Source: a virus | DNA: 64,000 nucleotides | Strand: one strand, 5' to 3' | IMG/VR virus record: IMGVR_UViG_3300037333_000056 | Coordinates: 1 to 64,000 of that record | In this document: positions 15,509 to 23,717 of the stretch, piece by piece | How the letters are laid out: each line of letters starts with the position of its first letter | How positions within the stretch are numbered: the stretch's first letter is position 1 | Made by a program: the position numbers and the translations under genes | Notes under the pieces: generated by a model | The model's database searches: none | Told to the model about the DNA's origin: nothing | What the model saw: only the letters and a program-made list of their open reading frames with translations

Positions 15509-15988
15509 ATGAAAAAAAACAACACAACAGAATGGAATAAGGCAATTGAACTATTATCTAATGTAGCAGAATACGAAGCATCAAGCATTGAATATGAGGT
15601 AGCTGACACAACAACAAATTCATGGGAAGAGTTTAAAGAAAAATGTAAAAAAGATGGATATATTACTGTATCTAAAGATGAATGTGATAACTCTATATAC
15701 GATAGCCCTATAGTTAACAGAATGGCACGTGTATGGCACGATAAGTTACATTTGAATCATAACCTTAGTTTTTCATTAGAAGACGAAATAAAGGTAGCTA
15801 AATATCAACAATTAGATATTGATAATTATAGAATGATGCACTTTAGTGAATACTCTCAATCTGTAGTAGATTTAGCAAAAAAAATCATATATATTGATGT
15901 AGCAGAACAACTAAAATACTATTATGAGAATAATGAATATGTTGAGAACCAAAAGGCATTCGTACTTAATATTATATACAATAAGTAG
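15509..15988 (+). CDS. Hypothetical protein with WHDxxH motif
   Basis: A 159-residue acidic protein with AAAGGAATAA before the start. A central block RMARVWHDKLHLNH followed by an acidic helix (LEDEIKVAKYQQ) is well defined and could bind metal through its three His and one Asp. I have seen this block in other phage hypothetical proteins, but no function is known to me. Confidence 0.6.
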   Translation: MKKNNTTEWNKAIELLSNVAEYEASSIEYEVADTTTNSWEEFKEKCKKDGYITVSKDECDNSIYDSPIVNRMARVWHDKLHLNHNLSFSLEDEIKVAKYQQLDIDNYRMMHFSEYSQSVVDLAKKIIYIDVAEQLKYYYENNEYVENQKAFVLNIIYNK

Positions 15989-15993
15989 ATACC

Positions 15994-16215
15994 GTGTTAA
16001 AGCAATTCAAGATGGCTGTAGAAAATAATAGCAGAGTATTAGCCGAAGAATTCAGTAGTAACTACTTGGAAAGAAAGTATATATATAGTCCAGTTGTATA
16101 CAAAGAGACAAAGGAGTGCAATAATGTAATTGGGCAATCATTCATAATGCATTCATGCCACGAGTACAATGACTATTCTTCATCTAAATCAGCATGGATA
16201 AAAGGAAATAATTAA
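15994..16215 (+). CDS. MxKQ-family small protein (GTG start)
   Basis: A 73-residue protein from GTG 15994 starting (M)LKQF and ending KSAWIKGNN, with the W-I-K tail. The next member starts in the overlap TAATG. Confidence 0.55.
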   Translation: MLKQFKMAVENNSRVLAEEFSSNYLERKYIYSPVVYKETKECNNVIGQSFIMHSCHEYNDYSSSKSAWIKGNN

Positions 16216-16277
16216 TGACTAAGCAATTAACATTAGTGAAGGATAATAAATACACTAATAATAAAATTGAAAAATAA
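16215..16277 (+). CDS. Truncated MxKQ-family peptide
   Basis: A 20-residue frame (MTKQLTLVKDNKYTNNKIEK) with the family start and then a TAA. It overlaps the previous stop. Most likely a remnant of a family gene that lost its 3' part. Confidence 0.4.
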   Translation: MTKQLTLVKDNKYTNNKIEK

Positions 16278-16311
16278 GTTACAAAAAAGCTTTTAAAACA
16301 AGGAGACTAAA

Positions 16312-16629
16312 ATGGAATTAACAGAAAAACAATACGGTAATCTAAATAGAAGATTTATGGAGGCAAAGATGGAATTAGACAAAGCTACAGAAGCATTTAA
16401 TGCAATTAAGGATGAAGTAAAAGATGCAGCATCTGGTTCTGAACTTGAAATGGAAAACGTTACAGTATTCTATTCAAGTAGAACTACAGTGAATTATAAA
16501 AAATTCATTGAGGAAAATAAGCTTAATATTCCAGACGAATATGTAACTATAAAAGATGTTGAGACTGTACGATATGTTAGTCCACAAGAAGAACCTGTTG
16601 GGATGATTAGCATAAATGGAGATGAATAA
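16312..16629 (+). CDS. Hypothetical protein with coiled coil
   Basis: A 105-residue acidic protein; residues 1-40 form a helical, probably coiled-coil segment and the rest has beta-type strands (NVTVFYSSRTTVNY). AAGGAGAC lies six bases upstream. It overlaps the next gene by one base. No family recognised. Confidence 0.6.
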   Translation: MELTEKQYGNLNRRFMEAKMELDKATEAFNAIKDEVKDAASGSELEMENVTVFYSSRTTVNYKKFIEENKLNIPDEYVTIKDVETVRYVSPQEEPVGMISINGDE

Positions 16630-16850
16630 TGAGTGATAAAAAAACATTCTCAGTAAAGCTTGAATTTGACAAGGTGCTTACTATGCTTCTAGATGTAGAA
16701 GTTAAAGCAAGCACAAGAGAGAAAGCAATTAGAATTGCAATAGAAAATTACAAGAATAATATGTATGCAGATTCAGACATGTATGAAGCAGATGATGCAT
16801 TTGTTACAATGAATATAAACAGCAGCGACTGGATTGTTGATGAAGAATAG
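16629..16850 (+). CDS. Small hypothetical protein
   Basis: A 73-residue acidic protein (KTFSVKLEFDKVLTMLLDVE then a REKAIRIAIEN helix) predicted as a beta-alpha-beta unit. It is in the same transcription unit as the previous gene. No family recognised. Confidence 0.55.
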   Translation: MSDKKTFSVKLEFDKVLTMLLDVEVKASTREKAIRIAIENYKNNMYADSDMYEADDAFVTMNINSSDWIVDEE

Positions 16851-16852
16851 AT

Positions 16853-17053
16853 ATGTTTACATATAGAGACAGAACTTGGTGCAATGAAAAAACATGTACT
16901 AATACGAAATGCAATAGATTACTTACAGATAAAGAAAAAGCGAAAGCAACAAGAGAATGGACAGGATCGCCTATATATTCTCTTGGAGAGCTTAGAGACA
17001 CAGAACTATGTATTGGATACACAACAAAGGAATACAATGAAAACAATAAATAA
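16853..17053 (+). CDS. Small cysteine-motif phage protein
   Basis: A 66-residue protein beginning MFTYRDRTWC with C-x4-C-x4-C within the first 25 residues, a pattern shared by small phage proteins of unknown function that probably bind zinc. It starts two bases after the preceding stop and overlaps the thyX start by 17 bases. Confidence 0.6.
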   Translation: MFTYRDRTWCNEKTCTNTKCNRLLTDKEKAKATREWTGSPIYSLGELRDTELCIGYTTKEYNENNK

Positions 17054-17927
17054 GAATGGAATAGAATACGAGTTACCAAGCGTTACACTATTGAATGTTG
17101 CTGGATTAGGAATATCTGAATTTGCTGGGAGAACAGCATACAATAGCTTTGACAAATCAGAAAACAGTGCAATAAAAGACCTAGATGTACTATTGACAGA
17201 AAACGAAATTAAAGGCGTAGATTTAGATGTTTCTATTAAGAAAGTAAATGCAGTTGAACATTCAAACTTGCTAGATAGTTTAGCATGGGTGCATCATCAT
17301 CATAGCGTGCTAGAGCAATGTGAGCTCTGGTTCTCAGTAAAAGGTACAAGCAGAGGAGTACTGCAGGAGCATAGCAGGCACAGACATCAGGAGCTTACAG
17401 TCCAATCGACAAGATATACAATGTCATCTGTAATCAATGCGTTTATTGCATCGTACACAAGATACAATAGCACTAGCACAATAACAGCAAAAGGAATGTT
17501 TAATAAACTTGTAATTGAATTAAATATGTTTGTTATTGCAGATAAATATATGATTGAAATAGAGTCAAACTCAATGTATGACAAATTATTGTATCAGCTG
17601 AGAGTATTAGGAGAAGATAAATTTATTGAACTTGCAACATCAAAAAACATGAGGGAAAACGGAAGTCTAGATCTTGAAACTACGATTGATATATTTGATG
17701 CACTTGAGCAATCAAAACAGGTTAGAAATATTGGAGACAACTTCAAACATATAGTAACAGACAACTGGAAGGTTGATATGGTATTTAAGATGAATCTTAG
17801 GTCACTAAAAAACTACTTGACATTACGAGACTCAGGATCAGCTTATTTCCTAATGAAAGAATTAGCTATTGCAATCAAAGAAGCTACTCCTAAAAACTAC
17901 TTAGATTTAATTATTAAACAAAAGTAG
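17037..17927 (+). CDS. thyX: Flavin-dependent thymidylate synthase
   Basis: A 296-residue ThyX from ATG 17037 (AAAGGAAT upstream); the frame is open further upstream but overlaps another gene there. It makes dTMP from dUMP with FAD, NADPH and methylene-tetrahydrofolate. The signature RHRHQELTVQSTRY matches RHRx7Sx1RY, with the active-site Ser in QSTRY. An unusual H-H-H-H stretch precedes it. Together with NrdA/NrdB it supplies deoxynucleotides for an AT-rich genome. Confidence 0.92.
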   Translation: MKTINKNGIEYELPSVTLLNVAGLGISEFAGRTAYNSFDKSENSAIKDLDVLLTENEIKGVDLDVSIKKVNAVEHSNLLDSLAWVHHHHSVLEQCELWFSVKGTSRGVLQEHSRHRHQELTVQSTRYTMSSVINAFIASYTRYNSTSTITAKGMFNKLVIELNMFVIADKYMIEIESNSMYDKLLYQLRVLGEDKFIELATSKNMRENGSLDLETTIDIFDALEQSKQVRNIGDNFKHIVTDNWKVDMVFKMNLRSLKNYLTLRDSGSAYFLMKELAIAIKEATPKNYLDLIIKQK

Positions 17928-17936
17928 AAAAATGTT

Positions 17937-18437
17937 ATGTCGTATAATTACATAAGAACAATTAATGAATACTTAGAACAAAAGAAGAAGAAAGGAACTA
18001 CAGCAGGAGGAAGAATGTCGTTCAGCAATGATGTTCTATATTCGTATGACTCAGTACTAGCTATAATTGATAAGAAAAACAATATATTGCTTATTGACAA
18101 CAGTATAAGCAATATATCGAACACATCAAGAAAACACGCAAGGATATTGCTAAGTGAAAATATGGGGCACGAATACTCAGTACTAGCAATAGCGTACATA
18201 AATAACTATAGAGAATCAGCACGTATATTGGGTGATAACATAGAGCACTGCATACAAAAAGCAAATAGAGCAAGAACAATGCATACTAAAGAGAAATGGA
18301 AAGAAAAATCTATTAGCAAATATATGATGTTGAAACTATTATCAAATACTTATTTAGATAAAAGAACAAAAGAGTATAGACTTAAAGATAAAGCATTTAA
18401 ATTGCTATTTGAAAACAATATGCTTACAGTACAATAA
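17937..18437 (+). CDS. Hypothetical phage protein
   Basis: A 166-residue basic protein. The middle carries TSRKHARILLSE, a block common in phage proteins of unknown function. The start lacks a strong ribosome binding site and lies nine bases after thyX. No function assigned. Confidence 0.55.
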   Translation: MSYNYIRTINEYLEQKKKKGTTAGGRMSFSNDVLYSYDSVLAIIDKKNNILLIDNSISNISNTSRKHARILLSENMGHEYSVLAIAYINNYRESARILGDNIEHCIQKANRARTMHTKEKWKEKSISKYMMLKLLSNTYLDKRTKEYRLKDKAFKLLFENNMLTVQ

Positions 18438-18449
18438 TAAAGGACAAAT

Positions 18450-19625
18450 ATGAACAAAACTGAAATTGCAATTATAAAAAACAACATTAATGCACAACTA
18501 GAAAACAAAGAAATTGCACCATTATTTATTAGTGGTGCACCTGGAATAGCAAAAACAACAACAATTAAGCTTATAGCAGAAGAGTTAGATATGAATGTAT
18601 CATCAATTTCTGCACCAACACTTTCAAGCGAGGTGCTAACTGGATTACCAGACGACTATTTGGAACCAAAACTTGACAAATATACTGTTGACGGGTCAAA
18701 GGCTATTGCAACAAGATGGTCAATACCAGAATTAATTGCTGACGCAAATAGACTAGCAGAGAGCAAACCAACAATTCTATTGCTAGATGATTTTCATATG
18801 ATAGGTTCTCACTTACAGTCTTACTTTTTTAAGTTACTACTAGAACGTTCAATTGGAAACTATAAGCTTTCGGATAACGTAGTAATCTTGGGAACAATGA
18901 ATAGCTCGGAGGAAGCAGGATTTTCAAACATTAACTCAGCAGTACGCAATAGAATGTCTATTCTTGAAGTAGAATTAAATTTTGAACACTGGTTCGAGAG
19001 CTATGGGAAAAGATTGCATTATCTTGTAGCGTCATATCTTAAGGCTAAGCCTAGCAAGATAACAGAACCAGAGTCAGTAGACATAGAAGGATATTCTACA
19101 GCAAGATCATGGTCTGCACTGTCTCATGAATTAAACTATATTGATAATGACTTCATAGTTAATAATGCAGAAAAGTTATGTGCAATGCAACATTCAAAAT
19201 CTGCAGCTAAATCATTTGCATCTCACGTTGCAAAGGTGAATGCAATTAACTTTGAAAATATAGTTTCTGTGAGAAGCATCATAAATATTAGAAACTTGTC
19301 AGACCCTATTGCATCTATTTTGTATTCATATATAGTTAACTTTATTTATACAGTTGAAGACGGAATATATCTAATGGAACTGATTGATGAAAATATTAAA
19401 GATAGGACTTTTATTGGATTTCTAATGGGTGAACTATACACATTGTACACACAGGAAGACAAAAATACTGATGGAATAAGACTTGTTATTGACAAGGTTC
19501 TTGGTACAGATGCAGACAAAAAACTATACACAAATACATCTGATGCAAAATTTAAAAAAGCAGAAAAATATGTATTTAAAAATAAGGACGAAGTGATGGA
19601 TATTGCATCACAATATTTAATTTAA
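18450..19625 (+). CDS. AAA+ ATPase, MoxR type (N4 gp24-like)
   Basis: A 391-residue AAA+ protein with GAPGIAKTT (Walker A, about residue 30), LLLDDFH (Walker B), GTMN (sensor 1) and VRNRM (arginine finger). In N4-like phages a MoxR-type ATPase is always followed by a von Willebrand A protein, as here. By analogy with MoxR/VWA pairs it probably remodels a target complex; the target in N4-like phages is not known to me. AAAGGAC precedes the start. Confidence 0.85.
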   Translation: MNKTEIAIIKNNINAQLENKEIAPLFISGAPGIAKTTTIKLIAEELDMNVSSISAPTLSSEVLTGLPDDYLEPKLDKYTVDGSKAIATRWSIPELIADANRLAESKPTILLLDDFHMIGSHLQSYFFKLLLERSIGNYKLSDNVVILGTMNSSEEAGFSNINSAVRNRMSILEVELNFEHWFESYGKRLHYLVASYLKAKPSKITEPESVDIEGYSTARSWSALSHELNYIDNDFIVNNAEKLCAMQHSKSAAKSFASHVAKVNAINFENIVSVRSIINIRNLSDPIASILYSYIVNFIYTVEDGIYLMELIDENIKDRTFIGFLMGELYTLYTQEDKNTDGIRLVIDKVLGTDADKKLYTNTSDAKFKKAEKYVFKNKDEVMDIASQYLI

Positions 19626-19635
19626 AGGCAAGATA

Positions 19636-21039
19636 ATGAGTACAGAAGAAATAAAAAAACAATTCGAACAAGATACTGAGAGACTATTATATACAGAACT
19701 AGCAAAGAATTTAAATTTGCTAGTTGGGACAAACAAAACATCAGCAGCCTCTCTAGGATTATTTCTTAGTCTACCAATTAAAGTAGAACTTAGAAAGATG
19801 CAAGATGAGGTTCTTGTGTCGGCAAAAAGAAAGAAAATACACAACAGTGTGACTAGCTACATCAAGCATGACGACACAACAAAGGTTATTATAGTATTTT
19901 ACTACTCAAAAGACTCGCAGATCAAGAAGTTCAATAAGATGCTTGAAAAAGAGTATTCTTTTGTGTATTTAACATACTTGTATGCAAGAGAAATGATGAG
20001 AATCAGTATGAACCACAACACTAAAGCTCACTATGATTTTATGTCTAGACATATTTCTTACGTACAATCGAATTTAAAACTTTTTGCAGTAAATACATGC
20101 TCATATTATATTGTAAATAAATTCATCTACAAACTTATGTCGACTAGCTTCACATCAAAAGATGTAACTAATGTTTTCGCGAACCAACTATTCACTACTG
20201 CATATGACAATCTGACAGATATAGAAATACTAAAAGAAGTAGAGCAAAATATCTTACACAATACTGTAGTGCTAGATGAAAACTTATTTCAACTTGTTCT
20301 TGAGGAGGAAAACATATTACTCACAAATCATGAACTAGTGAATGATGAATACGACGAACATATTGTAGACCTAGGTGAATCACTTAAACAAACGATAAAG
20401 CAATACGGAAGAGGAACTGCATCTGCTGAGATTTTCGGAGAAGCATTCACTGCAAAAAAAGTAAAGGCAGGATGGTTTAAAAAGTTAAAAAATACATTTA
20501 GTAGACAAGTATACTATGCGACAAATGATTATTTTACATCGTGGTCATCAATCAATTCAACATACAGAAAAAAGTTTAAGTCTCCAAAGCATAAATTTGA
20601 AGAGCATAAACTAAATGTAATACTTTCAATTGATCATTCTGGTTCCGTGCTTACTGAGGAACTACAAAGGTTATACGGACTTATTGAATCAAAAGCAAAG
20701 CATATCGGAAAACTTACTGTACTAATCCACGATACTGAAATCATTAAAGAGTTTGTTTTATCTGGTTCTAGCATTAAGACTGACCAACAATTCAAGGCAG
20801 CACTTGCAACTAGATATGGAGCAGGAGGAACATCTCATTATAATGTATTTAAGCGAGTGGATGAGATTGTTACAGAACCAGAAAAGACAATTTATATGTC
20901 ATTTAGCGATAATTACTCAGACATTCCACAATCACTAGATAAGTATCAAGTTATTAAAAAACTATCTCCAATATGGATATGTTCTATAGATAATCATCTA
21001 AATGCATCATGTGGTGGAACAAATATAACACTGAAGTAG
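19636..21039 (+). CDS. von Willebrand A domain protein (N4 gp25-like)
   Basis: A 467-residue protein. The C-terminal VWA domain (about residues 325-465) has the MIDAS motif D-H-S-G-S, the distal Thr in GAGGTSH and a conserved SFSDN block. The N-terminal two thirds is the metallopeptidase-like region of DUF2201-type VWA proteins but lacks a clear HEXXH. It is the partner of the ATPase ten bases upstream. Confidence 0.85.
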   Translation: MSTEEIKKQFEQDTERLLYTELAKNLNLLVGTNKTSAASLGLFLSLPIKVELRKMQDEVLVSAKRKKIHNSVTSYIKHDDTTKVIIVFYYSKDSQIKKFNKMLEKEYSFVYLTYLYAREMMRISMNHNTKAHYDFMSRHISYVQSNLKLFAVNTCSYYIVNKFIYKLMSTSFTSKDVTNVFANQLFTTAYDNLTDIEILKEVEQNILHNTVVLDENLFQLVLEEENILLTNHELVNDEYDEHIVDLGESLKQTIKQYGRGTASAEIFGEAFTAKKVKAGWFKKLKNTFSRQVYYATNDYFTSWSSINSTYRKKFKSPKHKFEEHKLNVILSIDHSGSVLTEELQRLYGLIESKAKHIGKLTVLIHDTEIIKEFVLSGSSIKTDQQFKAALATRYGAGGTSHYNVFKRVDEIVTEPEKTIYMSFSDNYSDIPQSLDKYQVIKKLSPIWICSIDNHLNASCGGTNITLK

Positions 21040-21060
21040 AGAATTTAAAAAAGGAAAAAA

Positions 21061-22056
21061 ATGATTGTACACGGGATAAATATCGATGAAGTTGTAAAGC
21101 TTATACCTAAGTCAGGAAGCAAGACATCACCTAAAGACGACAAATACAATATGACATATAGACTTGCTTTGCTATCAGAAATGAACAGAGTATATACGTT
21201 AAGAAAATTTACTGGATACAATATAGATATTGCAGAGGCGAGAAATGACGCAGTGAAGTATTGGATGATAGATGGCGGAGTGCAGTACAAGAACGATGCG
21301 AAAGATAACAGATGGAGGTTTAGATTTAAAAACAGCACAGAACAAAAACTTAAAGAAGTGGAAGATGCAATAGCATCAAAATGCTTAGACTCACAGCTTA
21401 AATACTTGCCAAACTCAATTACATACAGTAAAATACACAAAATAAACAGAAAAAAAAGCAAGGAACTAGATATTTCTCTAAATAACTTCTCACTTAGTAT
21501 GTTTAAAAGCAAAACAAAAAATAAAAATTTTTCATCTACAGAAGTAATGACATATATAGAAAAGCTAATAGTGGAAAATAACGAAGTAGATGCACATGGT
21601 AAAGAAGTAGAGATTCTTGAAGAATATATTAATTATATGCTTGACAATACAAAAACTGTATCATATGAGCTAATAAATGTTCTGTCAAAATTAACATATA
21701 AATATAAAGATACTATAAAAATAAATATTGGAGTGTTATCAATTGGAGCGATAAATAGATACACTCGTAAAGACAATAATAAATTTTTAACTCAAAATAA
21801 AATATTAAACATAACATCGTCAACTCCTATATCAACAAGATCTTCAAAGCCAAAAGAAAAGAAATATCATGGAGAAGAATATTATATTTACGCATTATTT
21901 CTTGAAATGTATCCAGAGTATCCAAAGTGTAAAGAGTTAAAAGACTGGTTGTATAAAAACATAAACTTATCGGAACATAAATATAAACGAATGGACAATG
22001 CAATAGCTGAAGTAAATAAAAGAATAGATAGCACACAAAGAAGGAAACAAAAATGA
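21061..22056 (+). CDS. Hypothetical protein
   Basis: A 331-residue, Lys-rich, helical protein with AAAGGAAAAA upstream and a four-base overlap with the next gene. There is no recognised motif. It belongs to a block of four unknown genes between the VWA gene and nrdA. Confidence 0.6.
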   Translation: MIVHGINIDEVVKLIPKSGSKTSPKDDKYNMTYRLALLSEMNRVYTLRKFTGYNIDIAEARNDAVKYWMIDGGVQYKNDAKDNRWRFRFKNSTEQKLKEVEDAIASKCLDSQLKYLPNSITYSKIHKINRKKSKELDISLNNFSLSMFKSKTKNKNFSSTEVMTYIEKLIVENNEVDAHGKEVEILEEYINYMLDNTKTVSYELINVLSKLTYKYKDTIKINIGVLSIGAINRYTRKDNNKFLTQNKILNITSSTPISTRSSKPKEKKYHGEEYYIYALFLEMYPEYPKCKELKDWLYKNINLSEHKYKRMDNAIAEVNKRIDSTQRRKQK

Positions 22057-22886
22057 TACATGCAGATTTAAGAGATGACATAGTAAATATTGACAAGTTT
22101 AAGTATATGTCATACATAAAAAAAATAAACAACATGAAAACGAAAAAAGAAAGAACAGAATTCATTACAATGTTGTCATGGGTAATATATAAAACTGATA
22201 AAGCTGAATCATTTTCAGAGTACACAAGGATTACGTCACTATGTTTAAGCAGTAAAGATTTAAATAAATTTATAATGAGATACAAACTATTTAAACTACT
22301 GTATTCAAAAAGCAGACTTGCTACAGAGCCACGTGTTGTAGATAAACTAGCACACAGAATAGATAAGGTATTTACATGTGGACTATTGACTCACGATATA
22401 GATATTAGCCCAAAAGAATTTATGTCTATATTTGAATTTGGAGGAACTATAGATATTGGGAGAAAGGAAATAGGTGTTGACGTAATGTGTGAATTCATAC
22501 ATAAGATTGAAAATGTATATGACGAAAACAAACTTATTGAGAATTTCATATTAGGCACTATAATTAGTGAATTTGATGGAGGAAGCGGAATAAGATATGG
22601 AAGAGTAGAACAGAACAGTAGGTATAAAGAAATAGATATTCTAAGGAAAATAGGATACGTAAAACAATATTCATCTAACAACATAGCTAAAAATGGTAAA
22701 AAGTACATAGAGATACTACTAAAGAGTCTTGAGCAAAAGTTAAGTAGCATTGATACAAAAGAAGATATTACATGTGAAAACATAAAGGAACTAAAAATTT
22801 CACTATCGATGTATAATAAACATATAGTTGATGAGTTAAGAAGAGTAAGAGAATATGATAAATTATTTGGAGATATATATGCATAA
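22053..22886 (+). CDS. Hypothetical protein
   Basis: A 277-residue helical protein in the unknown block, coupled to both neighbours by overlaps. There is a GGSGIRYGR segment around residue 175. No family recognised. Confidence 0.6.
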   Translation: MIHADLRDDIVNIDKFKYMSYIKKINNMKTKKERTEFITMLSWVIYKTDKAESFSEYTRITSLCLSSKDLNKFIMRYKLFKLLYSKSRLATEPRVVDKLAHRIDKVFTCGLLTHDIDISPKEFMSIFEFGGTIDIGRKEIGVDVMCEFIHKIENVYDENKLIENFILGTIISEFDGGSGIRYGRVEQNSRYKEIDILRKIGYVKQYSSNNIAKNGKKYIEILLKSLEQKLSSIDTKEDITCENIKELKISLSMYNKHIVDELRRVREYDKLFGDIYA

Positions 22887-23325
22887 TATTAAAGAAATTA
22901 AGTTAAAAAATTCTGAAGGAACAGAGCTTGTAACTAAAAAGCAGACACTATATGGATACAAAAAATTTTTTGTTAATACAGGAAACAAGATAAACATATA
23001 CAAGCAAATGATATTGCACACAAAGAGGTCAAATACAAAAATATGGAAATTTTTAACTGAGACTGCAAATCTAGAGGACGATGTTATTTTAATAGTTGAT
23101 GAATTTGAGGAATTAAAAAGAAAAGCATTAAAAGAAAAGGAGAGTATTATAGAAAAAAAGCTAAAATCAGCTCTCGACATTAAAGACTTTATTTTATTCC
23201 TTAATTACAAAGGAGCTGATGTAACAAATATGTATTATGAATATATAGGCAGAATTCAGAGTGATGATGTTCCACACAGAAACACTAATAATCAACACGT
23301 AGAAACAGCAATAGAGGAATTATAG
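22879..23325 (+). CDS. Hypothetical protein
   Basis: A 148-residue basic helical protein from ATG 22879, which has TTGGAG upstream; an ATG at 22855 lies inside the preceding gene and has no better signal. It overlaps the next gene by one base. No motif recognised. Confidence 0.55.
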   Translation: MHNIKEIKLKNSEGTELVTKKQTLYGYKKFFVNTGNKINIYKQMILHTKRSNTKIWKFLTETANLEDDVILIVDEFEELKRKALKEKESIIEKKLKSALDIKDFILFLNYKGADVTNMYYEYIGRIQSDDVPHRNTNNQHVETAIEEL

Positions 23326-23717
23326 TGACAAAGAAAGAACTAGAAGATAGAGTATCAGAACTAGAGACTGAACTAATCTTCGAAAGAAAGAAAATATCAA
23401 GAATGTCTGACACAATAATTAGTGTAACAGAGCATATGAAAGAGCTATCGAAAAAAAATATAAAATCTTCGTTATCAACTAACAATGCAGAACCAGAAAA
23501 GAAAAGAAATTGTAAGCACGGGTTCTTCGTAAAAGAAGGAAATGAAACAGATACATCGAATATGCTATTCATAGAAGTGCTTGGAGATCTTGATATGTTA
23601 AAAGATTCAGAACAAAAGTGTAAGACACTATTTACATTCAAGCCAGAGGACCTACAGAACTGGTTCGCACAGATAAGTAAAATAATGAAGGAGAAGCAAG
23701 CAAAATGCAAAACATAA
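23325..23717 (+). CDS. Hypothetical coiled-coil protein
   Basis: A 130-residue protein with a GTG start; the first 45 residues form a heptad-type coiled coil (KELEDRVSELETELIFERKK), the rest is mixed. It ends inside the nrdA start region. No function recognised. Confidence 0.6.
   Translation: MTKKELEDRVSELETELIFERKKISRMSDTIISVTEHMKELSKKNIKSSLSTNNAEPEKKRNCKHGFFVKEGNETDTSNMLFIEVLGDLDMLKDSEQKCKTLFTFKPEDLQNWFAQISKIMKEKQAKCKT

Noticed and set aside
16884-17036. Long form of ThyX
   Set aside because: The extra 51 residues lie in another small gene and do not belong to the family; ATG 17037 has its own ribosome binding site.
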